This document shows positions 15,902-23,580 of a stretch of 42,523 bases of DNA, piece after piece (positions within the stretch are counted from its first letter, which is position 1; the number at the start of each line of letters is the position of its first letter). A program made the position numbers and the translations under genes. This stretch comes from Opitutia bacterium Tous-C1TDCM. Lineage in GTDB: Bacteria; Verrucomicrobiota; Verrucomicrobiia; Opitutales; Opitutaceae. The notes beneath the pieces are model-generated. The model ran no database searches. It was not told the origin of the DNA and worked only from the letters and a program-made list of their open reading frames with translations. The stretch lies in contig NEUS01000020.1 in the NCBI GenBank assembly GCA_002288455.1, positions 1 to 42,523 on the forward strand, read 5' to 3'.

Positions 15902-17047
15902 ATGTCCGCGCCCTTTTTGCCCCTCACGCGGCCCACGATCGACGATGCGACCATTGCCGGTGTCGCCGAGGTGCTGCGTTCCGGCTGGATCACGTCCGGG
16001 CCGAAGGTGAAGGAATTCGAGGCGCAGCTCGCCGCGGCCTGCGGCGGGCGGCCGGTGCGCGCCTTCAATTCCGGCACCTGCACGATGGAGATCGCGCTGC
16101 GCATCGCGGGCATCGGGCCGGGGCACGAGGTGATCACGACGCCGTTGTCGTGGGTCGCGACGAGCAACGTCGTTCTCGCGGTCGGCGCGCGGCCGGTCTT
16201 CGTCGATATCGATCCGGTGACGCGGAATCTCGACCTCGACCGCGTCGAGGCCGCGATCACGCCGGCGACGCGCGCGCTGCTGCCCGTAGACCTCGCCGGG
16301 TTGCCGGTCGACCGCGACCGCCTTTACGCGATCGCGCGCCGGCACGGCCTGCGCGTCGTCGAGGACGCGGCCCAGGCCTTCGGCAGCAATTGGCGGGGCC
16401 GCCGCATCGGCACGGAGGGCGATTTCGTTTCCTTCAGTTTCCATCCGAACAAAAACATCACGACGATCGAGGGCGGCGCCCTCGTGCTGAACGACGAGCG
16501 CGAGGCGAAGTTGGCGGAGCAGTATCGCCTGCAGGGTGTGGTGCGTTCGGGCACGGACGGGATGGAAGTCGAGGTCGTCGGCGGGAAATTCAACCTCACC
16601 GATGTCGCCGCGCGCGTGGGCCTCGGGCAGTTGCCGCACTTGGAAACCTTCAACGCCCGCCGCCGCGAATTGGCGCGGGCGTATTTCGCCGCGCTGGCCG
16701 CGCCGGAGGTGGCCGCGCTGGGCCTGGGCCTGCCGCCGGCCGATTTCACCCAGACCAATTGGCACATGTTCCAGGTCGTACTGCCGGAGGAGCGGCTGAC
16801 GGTGCGCCGGGCCGACGTGATGGCGCAGCTGCAGGCGGCGGGCATCGGCAGCGGCGTGCACTATCCGCCGATCCATCTGTTCGCGGTGTACCGCCGGCTG
16901 GGCTGGAAGGAAGGCGACTGCCCGGTCGCGGAGAAAACCGGCCGCAATATCCTGACGTTGCCGCTGTTCCCGGCGATGACGGAGGCCGACGTCGCGCGCG
17001 TCGTCGCGACGCTGGCGGACATCCTGCGGCGCCACGCGAAGCCATGA
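15902..17047 (+). CDS. arnB: ArnB-like UDP-4-keto-sugar aminotransferase (DegT/DnrJ/EryC1 family)
   Basis: A 381-residue PLP enzyme starting one base after the arnT stop. The start FLPLTRPTIDDATIAGVAEVL and the segment SGWITSGPKVKEFE match ArnB closely. Asp155 in VVEDAAQAFG and Lys184 in SFHPNKNITTIEGG are the expected PLP-binding residues; the C terminus has IGSGVHYPPIHLF and LPLFPAMTEAD. ArnB uses glutamate to convert UDP-4-keto-pentose to UDP-4-amino-4-deoxy-L-arabinose in the cytoplasm. Similar aminotransferases act on other keto sugars (for example perosamine or viosamine synthesis), but the neighbours argue for the Ara4N route. It overlaps arnC by ATGA. Confidence 0.88.
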   Translation: MSAPFLPLTRPTIDDATIAGVAEVLRSGWITSGPKVKEFEAQLAAACGGRPVRAFNSGTCTMEIALRIAGIGPGHEVITTPLSWVATSNVVLAVGARPVFVDIDPVTRNLDLDRVEAAITPATRALLPVDLAGLPVDRDRLYAIARRHGLRVVEDAAQAFGSNWRGRRIGTEGDFVSFSFHPNKNITTIEGGALVLNDEREAKLAEQYRLQGVVRSGTDGMEVEVVGGKFNLTDVAARVGLGQLPHLETFNARRRELARAYFAALAAPEVAALGLGLPPADFTQTNWHMFQVVLPEERLTVRRADVMAQLQAAGIGSGVHYPPIHLFAVYRRLGWKEGDCPVAEKTGRNILTLPLFPAMTEADVARVVATLADILRRHAKP

Positions 17048-17997
17048 GCGAGCCCGCCGCGCCGACCGTCGACCTCTCGGTCGTGATCCCCGTCTACAAC
17101 GAGGCGGCGAACCTGCCCCTGCTCTTCGCCCGGCTGTATCCGGTTCTGGATGCGCTGGGCCGCAGCTACGAGGTGATCTTCACCAACGACGGCAGCGCGG
17201 ACGGCTCGCTCGCGCTGCTGCGGGCGCAGCATGCGGCGCGGCCGGACACGACGCGGGTGATCGATTTCAACGCCAACTACGGCCAGCACATGGCGATCAT
17301 GGCGGCCTTCGAGCGGGTGCGCGGGGCGGCGATCGTGACGCTCGACGCCGATCTGCAGAATCCGCCCGAGGAAATCCCGGCGCTGCTCGCGGCGATGGCG
17401 GCGGGGCACGACTATGTCGGCGGGTACCGGCTCGACCGGCAGGATTCGTTTTTCCGCACCTGGGCGTCGCGGCTGATCAACCTCGTGCGCGAGCGCACGA
17501 CCAATATCCGGATGACGGACCAGGGCTGCATGCTGCGCGCGTATTCGCGCGCGATCGTCGACGCGATCGTGGGCAGCGGCGCGGCGAACACCTTCATTCC
17601 GGCGCTGGCGTATACGTTTGCGGCGAAGCCGACGGAGGTGGGCGTGAAGCACGAGGAGCGGCACGCGGGCGTTTCGAACTATTCGCTGTACCGGCTGATC
17701 CGGCTGAACTTCGACCTGATCACGGGCTTCTCGCTGGCGCCGCTGCAGCTGTTCACGATGTTCGCGCTGGCGAGCGCGGCGGGCAGTTTCCTGCTCGTGC
17801 TGGTGCTGGCGGCGCGGCGGATTTTCATCGGGCCGGAGGAAGGCGGGCTGTTCACCCTCTTCGGCATTTTGTTTTTCCTGATCAGCGTGACGATGGTCGG
17901 CATCGGGCTGATCGGCGAGTACGTCGGCCGCGCCTACCAGGTGCTGCGGGCGCGGCAGCGCTACCACGTGCGCGAGTTGCTCGAGGTGAAACGGTGA
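17044..17997 (+). CDS. arnC: ArnC-like undecaprenyl-phosphate 4-deoxy-4-formamido-L-arabinose transferase
   Basis: The 317-residue protein is a GT2 enzyme with two C-terminal membrane helices, as in ArnC and the polyprenyl-phosphate sugar transferases. SVVIPVYNEAANLPLLFARL opens the GT-A domain; NANYGQHMAIMAAFERVRGA and TLDADLQNPPEEIPALL carry the DxD-type metal site; TTNIRMTDQGCMLRAYSRAI and GANTFIPALAY-like segments match ArnC in order. The helices are at about 230-260 and 270-300, ending GLIGEYVGRAYQVLRAR. It attaches formylated Ara4N to undecaprenyl phosphate on the cytoplasmic face. The start overlaps the arnB stop by four bases; a 22-base gap leads to the next glycosyltransferase. Confidence 0.92.
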   Translation: MSEPAAPTVDLSVVIPVYNEAANLPLLFARLYPVLDALGRSYEVIFTNDGSADGSLALLRAQHAARPDTTRVIDFNANYGQHMAIMAAFERVRGAAIVTLDADLQNPPEEIPALLAAMAAGHDYVGGYRLDRQDSFFRTWASRLINLVRERTTNIRMTDQGCMLRAYSRAIVDAIVGSGAANTFIPALAYTFAAKPTEVGVKHEERHAGVSNYSLYRLIRLNFDLITGFSLAPLQLFTMFALASAAGSFLLVLVLAARRIFIGPEEGGLFTLFGILFFLISVTMVGIGLIGEYVGRAYQVLRARQRYHVRELLEVKR

Positions 17998-18019
17998 AAC
18001 GTCCGCAACCCCGGCGCCG

Positions 18020-19324
18020 ATGAAACGCGTCCTCATTGTCTCGCCGCATTTCCCGCCGGTGAACGCGCCCGACATGCAGCGCGTGCGGCTGGCGTTGCCG
18101 CACCTCCGGGCGCAGGGCTGGGAGCCGACCGTGCTCGCGGTCGAGCCCGGCCTGGTCGAGGGCGGCGTGCGGGAGCCGCGGCTGGAAGCGACGTATCCGG
18201 CCGACATCCGCGTGGTCCGGAGCGGCGGCGTCTCCGCCGCGTGGACGCGCTGGGCCGGCGTGGGCAATCTCTGGTGGCGCTGCGGGCGGGCGCTGGCGGC
18301 GGCCGGGGCGGCGGAGCTGGCGGCGCGGCGGCACGACGCGGTGTTGTTCAGCACGACGCAGTTTTCCGCCTTCGGTCTGGGGCCGGGGTGGCGGGAAAAA
18401 TTCGGCGTACCCTACGTGCTCGATTACCAGGATCCTTGGGTGAACGACTACTACGCGCGCACGGGCACGCGGCCGCCGGGCGGACCCTGGAAATACGCGC
18501 TCAGCCAGCGCGGGGCGAAACGCCTCGAGCCGGGGGCGTTGCGCGGGGCGGCCGGCGTGGTCGCCGTGTCCGCGGCCTACGCGGAAATGCTCGGGCGCCT
18601 TTACCCGTGGTTCGATCCGGCGCGGGTGGAGGTGCTGCCGTTCGGCGCGGCGGCGGCGGATTTTGCGGCGCTCGAGGGCTACCGGCCCGCGCAGCCGCTG
18701 ATCGATTTCGACGACGGCAATGTCCACCACGTGTACACGGGCCGCTGCGGTCCGGACATGGCCGGGGCGCTGACGATCGTGTTCCGGGCGCTGGCCCGGT
18801 TCCGGCGCGAGCAGCCGGCGGCCGCCGCGCGGCTTCGCCTCCACTTCATCGGGACCGGCTATGCGCCGCCGCCGCTCGGGGAGGACAGCGTGCTGCCGAT
18901 GGCGCGGGCGGAGGGCGTCGCCGATCAGGTGCGCGAACACCGGTACCGGGTGCCGTACTTCGATACGCTGCATTACCTGCGGCACGCCCATGCGCTGATG
19001 GCGGTCGGTTCCGACGACGCGACGTACGCGGCGTCCAAGATTTTCCCCTACGTGCTGGCCGGCCGGCCGCTGCTGCTGGTGTACCGGCGCGGGAGCGCGG
19101 TGGCGCGGTTCGCGGCGGAGGTCGGCGCGGGTTTCCGGGCGGATTTCGACGCGCCCGGTGACGCCGCCGCCGTCGTCCGCGTGGCGCAGGGCTGGTACGG
19201 CGGTGCCTGCAATTGCGCGGTGCCGGTGGCGGCCGCGGCGTTTGCGCCGTACACGGCGGAGGTGCTGACGGCCCGGCTGGCGCGCGTGCTCGACGCCGCG
19301 GCGGGCGGGCGGCGGGCGAATTGA
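18020..19324 (+). CDS. GT4-like glycosyltransferase of unknown specificity inside the arn operon
   Basis: The 434-residue soluble protein has a GT-B fold signature: an N-terminal Rossmann half beginning KRVLIVSPHFPPVNAPDMQR, a donor-independent segment with VPYVLDYQDPWVNDYYARTG, and a C-terminal half with VHHVYTGRCGPDMAGALTI, then ALMAVGSDDATYAASKIFPY where GT4 enzymes bind the sugar nucleotide, and AGRPLLLVYRRGS. There is no counterpart in the enterobacterial arn operon. It sits between arnC and the arnA formyltransferase gene, with its TGA overlapping the next ATG, so it is clearly part of the operon. It could add a further sugar to lipid A or the inner core, or glycosylate the lipid-linked aminosugar. 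Acceptor and donor are unknown. Confidence 0.75.
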   Translation: MKRVLIVSPHFPPVNAPDMQRVRLALPHLRAQGWEPTVLAVEPGLVEGGVREPRLEATYPADIRVVRSGGVSAAWTRWAGVGNLWWRCGRALAAAGAAELAARRHDAVLFSTTQFSAFGLGPGWREKFGVPYVLDYQDPWVNDYYARTGTRPPGGPWKYALSQRGAKRLEPGALRGAAGVVAVSAAYAEMLGRLYPWFDPARVEVLPFGAAAADFAALEGYRPAQPLIDFDDGNVHHVYTGRCGPDMAGALTIVFRALARFRREQPAAAARLRLHFIGTGYAPPPLGEDSVLPMARAEGVADQVREHRYRVPYFDTLHYLRHAHALMAVGSDDATYAASKIFPYVLAGRPLLLVYRRGSAVARFAAEVGAGFRADFDAPGDAAAVVRVAQGWYGGACNCAVPVAAAAFAPYTAEVLTARLARVLDAAAGGRRAN

Positions 19325-20244
19325 TGCTCCCGGACATGGCCTCTCCCCGCGTGCTTTTTTTCGGATACAGCGAAGTCGGCGCCGAGGCGCTGGCGCTGCT
19401 GCTGGAACGCGGCGTGAACGTCGTCGCGCTCGTGACCCACGAGGACAATCCGAACGAAAAGATCTGGTTCCGGACGCCGGCGGCGGCGGCGCGCGAGCGG
19501 GCGATCCCGGTGTACACGCCCGAGAACGTGAACACGCCGGAATGGCGGACGCGTTTCGCGGCGCTGCAGCCCGACCTGATCCTTTCGGTCTACTACCGCC
19601 ACATGATCGGGACGAAGATTCTGGGGCTGGCGCGGCTCGGGGCGTTCAATTTGCACGGCTCGCTGCTGCCGAAGTACCGCGGGCGGGCGCCGATCAACTG
19701 GGCGGTGCTGCACGGGGAAACGCGCATCGGCATGACGCTGCACCGCATGGTGACGAAGGCGGACGCGGGCGCCGTCGTCGACCGGGAGGGCGTCGAGATC
19801 GGGCCGCGGGACACGGCGGAGCAGGCTTTCCGCAAAGTCCTGCCCTGCGGCCGGCGCGTGCTGGCGCGGCAATTGGACGCGTTGCTGGCGGGCAACGCAC
19901 CGGAGACCCCGCAGGACGAGACGCAGGCGACGTATTTTTCCGGCCGCAAGCCCGAGGACGGCCGCATCGACTGGACGCAGGGCTCGCGGCGGATTTTCAA
20001 CCTGATCCGCGCCGTGACCGATCCGTATCCGGGCGCGTTCGCCGAGATGGCCGGCGGGCGGCTGATGGTGTGGTGGGCGGAACCGGATTCGCCGGCGACG
20101 GCCGGGCGGCGGGGCCGGCCGGGCGAGGTGCTCGGCGTCGATCCGCTCACGGTGGCGACCGGCGACGGCGCCCTTGAATTGACGCGCACCGAGTGGCGCG
20201 GTCCGGGCGCCGCCCCGGTCCTCTCCGCCGGCATGAACCTTTGA
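19324..20244 (+). CDS. arnA: UDP-Ara4N formyltransferase, stand-alone N-terminal half of ArnA
   Basis: The 306-residue protein corresponds to residues 1-300 of E. coli ArnA. The start ATG at 19324 overlaps the previous stop (TGATG); a second ATG at 19336 is possible. GYSEVGAEALALLLERGVNV and VTHEDNPNEKIWF match the folate-binding formyltransferase fold. The catalytic triad is present: Asn109 and His111 in FNLHGSLLPKYRGRAPINW, and Asp147 in TKADAGAVVD. It formylates UDP-Ara4N with 10-formyltetrahydrofolate, a step needed before ArnC. A methionyl-tRNA formyltransferase is excluded by the ArnA-specific pattern and the operon. In Enterobacteria this domain is fused to the decarboxylase; here a 10-base gap separates two genes. 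Confidence 0.9.
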   Translation: MLPDMASPRVLFFGYSEVGAEALALLLERGVNVVALVTHEDNPNEKIWFRTPAAAARERAIPVYTPENVNTPEWRTRFAALQPDLILSVYYRHMIGTKILGLARLGAFNLHGSLLPKYRGRAPINWAVLHGETRIGMTLHRMVTKADAGAVVDREGVEIGPRDTAEQAFRKVLPCGRRVLARQLDALLAGNAPETPQDETQATYFSGRKPEDGRIDWTQGSRRIFNLIRAVTDPYPGAFAEMAGGRLMVWWAEPDSPATAGRRGRPGEVLGVDPLTVATGDGALELTRTEWRGPGAAPVLSAGMNL

Positions 20245-20254
20245 AGACAAAACC

Positions 20255-21316
20255 ATGACCCGTTCCCCGTTCCCGACCCCGCCTCTCCGCATCCTGATTC
20301 TCGGCGCCAACGGCTTCATCGGCAGCTCGCTCACGCGGGCGATCTTGGCGCAGAAGGATTGGGAAGTCTTCGGCATGGATGTCGGGTCGCACAAACTCGC
20401 GGACAGCCTCGGCCACAGCCGGTTCTCGTTTCTAGAAGGCGACATCACGATCAACCGCGAATGGATCGAGTACCACATCAAGAAATGCGACGTCGTGATC
20501 CCGCTCGTCGCGATCGCGAACCCGATCCAGTACGTGCGCGATCCGCTGCGGGTCTTCGAATTGGATTTCGAGGCCAACCTCGAGATCGTGCGGAAGTGCG
20601 CGAAGTACCGGAAGCGGATCATCTTTCCGTCGACCTCCGAGGTTTACGGAATGAGTCCCGACGACGTGCTCGACGAGAATTCGAGCCCCTTGGTTTACGG
20701 GCCGATTGAGCGGCAGCGTTGGATCTACGCCTGTTCGAAGCAGCTGCTCGACCGCGTGATCTATGCCTACGGCGTGCGCGACGGCGTCGACTACACGCTG
20801 TTCCGGCCCTTCAACTGGATCGGGCCGCAGCTCGACGAAGTGATGGAACCGAAGGAAGGCAGTTCGCGGCTGTTCACGCAGTTCATCTCGAACGTGATCT
20901 TCAAGAAACCGCTGCAGCTGGTCGACGGCGGCAGCCAGAGCCGGTCGTTCACCTACATCGACGACGGCATCGATGCGCTCCTGCGCATCATCGAGAACCA
21001 AGGCGGCTGCGCCTCGCGGCAGATCTTCAATCTGGGCAATCCGGCGAACAACGTGACCGTGGCCGATCTCGCGCAGCTGATCATCGCGGCGTTTGCGGAA
21101 TTCCCGGATTACCGCGAGCACGCGGCGGCGGCGCGGACCGTCGAGGTGCCGGCGGAGGCGTATTTCGGCAAGTACTACCAGGACATCCGGCACCGCGTGC
21201 CGTCGATCGCGGCGGCGGAGGCGCGGCTGGGTTGGGAGCCGAAGGTGAATCTGAAGGATGCGATCCGGCGCACGCTCGAGTACCACCTCGCGCACAAAGA
21301 TTACCGGCTGGTCTGA
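20255..21316 (+). CDS. arnA: UDP-glucuronate dehydrogenase/decarboxylase, stand-alone C-terminal half of ArnA
   Basis: A 353-residue NAD-dependent short-chain (epimerase-type) enzyme matching residues 306-660 of E. coli ArnA almost segment by segment: RILILGANGFIGSSLT with the NAD-binding loop, EGDITINREWIEYHIKKCDV, NPLRVFELDFE-like sequence, FPSTSEVYGM with Ser128, Glu129 and Tyr131 (equivalent to Ser433/Glu434 of ArnA), FRPFNWIGPQLD, and YYQDIRHRVPSIAAAEARLG with the conserved Arg. It oxidises and decarboxylates UDP-glucuronic acid to UDP-4-keto-pentose, the substrate of ArnB. The distinctive Glu and Arg separate it from UDP-xylose synthase. It should hexamerise without the formyltransferase half. 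Confidence 0.93.
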   Translation: MTRSPFPTPPLRILILGANGFIGSSLTRAILAQKDWEVFGMDVGSHKLADSLGHSRFSFLEGDITINREWIEYHIKKCDVVIPLVAIANPIQYVRDPLRVFELDFEANLEIVRKCAKYRKRIIFPSTSEVYGMSPDDVLDENSSPLVYGPIERQRWIYACSKQLLDRVIYAYGVRDGVDYTLFRPFNWIGPQLDEVMEPKEGSSRLFTQFISNVIFKKPLQLVDGGSQSRSFTYIDDGIDALLRIIENQGGCASRQIFNLGNPANNVTVADLAQLIIAAFAEFPDYREHAAAARTVEVPAEAYFGKYYQDIRHRVPSIAAAEARLGWEPKVNLKDAIRRTLEYHLAHKDYRLV

Positions 21317-21325
21317 GCGAAAACC

Positions 21326-22240
21326 GTGCAACTCGCGCTCAAGGTCGACGTCGATACGGACCGCGGTACCCGCGAGGGCGTGCCGAACCTGGTCGCGGAA
21401 TGCCGGGCGGCGGGCGTGCCGGCGGCGTTTTTGTTTTCACTGGGGCCGGACCAGACGGGGCGCGCGATCACGCGCGTGCTGCGGCCGGGTTTTTTCCGGA
21501 AAGTCAGCCGCACGAGCGTGCTGGAACTGTACGGGCTGCGCACCTTGCTCAACGGCACGCTGCTGCCGGCGCCGCACATCGGGCGGCGCAATGCCGCGAC
21601 GCTGCGCGCCGTGCGCGACGCGGGTTTCGAAATCGGGATCCATGGTTTCAACCATTACCGCTGGCAGGATCATCTCGCGCGCATGACGCCGGCGGAGACG
21701 GCGGCGGAGTTCGGCGCCGCGCGGGCGGAGTTTCGCCGGATTTTCGGGAACGAGGCGCGGACGGCGGGGGCGGCGGGTTGGCAGAGCAACGCGGCCAGCC
21801 GGGCGGCCTACGACGGCGCGGATTTGCTCTACGGCAGCGACACGCGGGGCGAGGTGCCGTTTTTCCCGCGGCACGGTGGGCGGGTGTTCCGCACGCTCGA
21901 GATGCCGACGACGTTGCCGACCTTGGACGAATTGATGGGCCGGCCGGAATTTCCCGACACGGCCATCGTGCCGCACCTGTTGGCGAGCCTGCGGGCGGAT
22001 CGGCTCAACGTGTTTACGTTGCATGCGGAAATCGAAGGCATGGGGAGGCGGCAGCTGTTCCGCGACTTCTTGGCTGGGGCGAAAGCAGGCGGCGTGGAGT
22101 TCGTGCGGCTCGAAGAGGCGGCGCGGCGAATCTTGGAAAAACGGGATTCGGTGCCGGTGATCGATCAGGGTTACGCCGAGATCGATGGCCGCAGCGGCAC
22201 GGTGGCCGTGCCGCTGCCGGCGCCGGGCGCCGGCGGTTGA
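21326..22240 (+). CDS. arnD: ArnD-like undecaprenyl-phosphate formamido-arabinose deformylase
   Basis: The GTG at 21326, nine bases after the previous stop, gives 304 residues, the size of ArnD. It is a NodB-type polysaccharide deacetylase: KVDVDTDRGTREGVPNLVAE carries the metal Asp pair, GIHGFNHYRWQDHLARM the His ligands, GAAGWQSNAASRAAYDG and LYGSDTRGEVPF are ArnD-specific, and FTLHAEIEGMGRRQLF contains the last conserved His. ArnD removes the formyl group once the sugar is on undecaprenyl phosphate, making the step irreversible. It is the last gene of the operon; its TGA is part of a GTTGAAA repeat unit. Confidence 0.92.
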   Translation: MQLALKVDVDTDRGTREGVPNLVAECRAAGVPAAFLFSLGPDQTGRAITRVLRPGFFRKVSRTSVLELYGLRTLLNGTLLPAPHIGRRNAATLRAVRDAGFEIGIHGFNHYRWQDHLARMTPAETAAEFGAARAEFRRIFGNEARTAGAAGWQSNAASRAAYDGADLLYGSDTRGEVPFFPRHGGRVFRTLEMPTTLPTLDELMGRPEFPDTAIVPHLLASLRADRLNVFTLHAEIEGMGRRQLFRDFLAGAKAGGVEFVRLEEAARRILEKRDSVPVIDQGYAEIDGRSGTVAVPLPAPGAGG

Positions 22241-22336
22241 AAGATTCGAGTTGAAGGTTAAAAGAACGGAATCGAGCGCGCGAAGGCAGCCCGGTCAGCG
22301 GATCGGTCTTTCAACTTTCACCTTTCAACTTTCAAC
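22236..22336. repeat. Facing heptamer arrays between convergent arnD and lptG-like genes
   Basis: The plus array (22236-22275) has GTTGAAA, GATTCGA, GTTGAAG, GTTAAAA and then GAACGGAA; the first unit contains the arnD stop. After a 31-base core, the inverted array (22307-22336) reads TCTTTCAACTTTCACC and TTTCAACTTTCAAC, that is GTTGAAA, GTTGAAA, GGTGAAA, GTTGAAA on the minus strand. Each array is purine-rich on the coding strand of the gene it follows, and the pair could fold into an imperfect hairpin in either transcript. Confidence 0.75.
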
Positions 22337-22337
22337 G

Positions 22338-22364
22338 GCCGAAAGGCCGCCGCGGCCTTCCGGC
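22338..22364 (-). terminator. Hairpin directly after the lptG-like stop
   Basis: Twelve-base arms GCCGAAAGGCCG (22338-22349) and CGGCCTTCCGGC (22353-22364) pair with one mismatch around a three-base loop. On the minus strand the stem begins at the TAG stop (22366-22364) and is followed by the repeat array rather than a T run, so it may act as a terminator with Rho help or as an mRNA 3' end stabiliser. Confidence 0.6.
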
Positions 22365-23512
22365 TAGCGGCGGTCGATGCGCGAGAAGAGCCAGAGACCG
22401 AGGCCGATGAAGGCGAGGTTGGGCAGCCAGAGCAGCAGCTCGGGGTGGAGCGCGGGCCGTTCGTCGAGGGCCTTGATCATGACGGTGAGCAGGTAGAAAC
22501 CGAGGACGAGGCCGAGGGCGAGGCCGAGGTTGGCGGAGGTTTCGCGGCGCGAGACCTTGATGCCGAGGGGCACGCCGATGAGGGCGAAGGAGAGGACGGC
22601 GAGGGACAGGTTGAAGCGTTCCTGCAGAATCAATTTCGATTCCGTGATTTTCCGGAAATGCTCTTTCTGCTCGGCGGGCGGCGGCAACGGCGCGGCGGCG
22701 AGGCGGGCCTGTTCGGCGCGCAGGTCCTCGAGCGGCATCCAGTCGATTTTCATCCGGTAGTTTTTCCGGCTGAGGTAGCCGTCGAGCGGGATGCGCAGAT
22801 CGGCGGCTTTGTCCACGGAGGGAGCGCGCGGAGATTTCGAGAAATCCTCGGGGTTGTCGGAATCGCGTTCCTCGGTTTTCGCGCGCAGCAAAGTCGGCAC
22901 GAGGCTGTTCGTCGCTTCGTCGTAATCGATGCGGCCGGATTCGGCGCGGACGAGGCGCTGCACGCGGCGCTGGCTGTCGAGTTCCCAAAGCCAAATGTCG
23001 CGGAGCACGTTGCCCTGTTTTTCGCCGACGTAGATGACGCTGTCCTTGAAATCCCGGATGAAGGTTTTCGGCACGATGAAGTTGAGGGGATTGGCGCGGA
23101 CGGCGGCGGCGAGTTCGCGCTGGAATTCCATGCGGGCGCGGGGGCTGGCCTCGAGGTTGATGTAGAGGGCGAGGGCGGCGCCGGCGCCGCCGAGCAGAAA
23201 CACCGGCCGCGCGATGCGGAAGAGGCTGAGGCCGGCGGAGCGCATCGCGGTGATCTCGGAATCGGCGGAGAGACGGCCGAGGGTGAGCAGCACGCCGGTG
23301 AGCATGCCGGACGGCAGGGCGTAGCAGATGCCGAAAACAAAGATGAGCCAGACGAGGTGGGCGAAGGTGCCGAAGCTGATGGTGCCGGCGAGCAGCGGGC
23401 CGAGCAGTTCCTTCACGACGCTCGGCAGCGCCACGACGAAGGCGAACAGGCCGACGGCCGCCGCGCAGGTGGCGAGCACGCTGACGAAGAGGTGGCGGTC
23501 GAGGAGGTTCAA
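22364..23512 (-). CDS. LptF/LptG-family (YjgP/YjgQ) permease
   Basis: The frame has no ATG near the expected N terminus; a TTG at 23512 (TTG-AAC, protein LNLLDRHLFVSVLATC) fits the family start and gives 382 residues. Three or four N-terminal helices include GICYALPSGMLTGVLLTLGR and LSADSEITAMRSAGLSLFRI, the family signature that contacts LptB. A periplasmic beta-jellyroll region (about 130-270) precedes two or three C-terminal helices (FNLSLAVLSFALIGVPLGIK, SANLGLALGLVLGFYLLTVM). LptF and LptG together extract lipopolysaccharide from the inner membrane. Only one of the two is here, and I cannot say which. Its place next to the Ara4N operon fits an outer-membrane lipid role. Confidence 0.85.
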   Translation of the reverse strand: MNLLDRHLFVSVLATCAAAVGLFAFVVALPSVVKELLGPLLAGTISFGTFAHLVWLIFVFGICYALPSGMLTGVLLTLGRLSADSEITAMRSAGLSLFRIARPVFLLGGAGAALALYINLEASPRARMEFQRELAAAVRANPLNFIVPKTFIRDFKDSVIYVGEKQGNVLRDIWLWELDSQRRVQRLVRAESGRIDYDEATNSLVPTLLRAKTEERDSDNPEDFSKSPRAPSVDKAADLRIPLDGYLSRKNYRMKIDWMPLEDLRAEQARLAAAPLPPPAEQKEHFRKITESKLILQERFNLSLAVLSFALIGVPLGIKVSRRETSANLGLALGLVLGFYLLTVMIKALDERPALHPELLLWLPNLAFIGLGLWLFSRIDRR

Positions 23513-23580
23513 ACGGGCGGAGCGGACATCGGCGGAAAGGCGACGGTGTGATCGCAGACCGCTCCCTCGCGCACAAGGTT

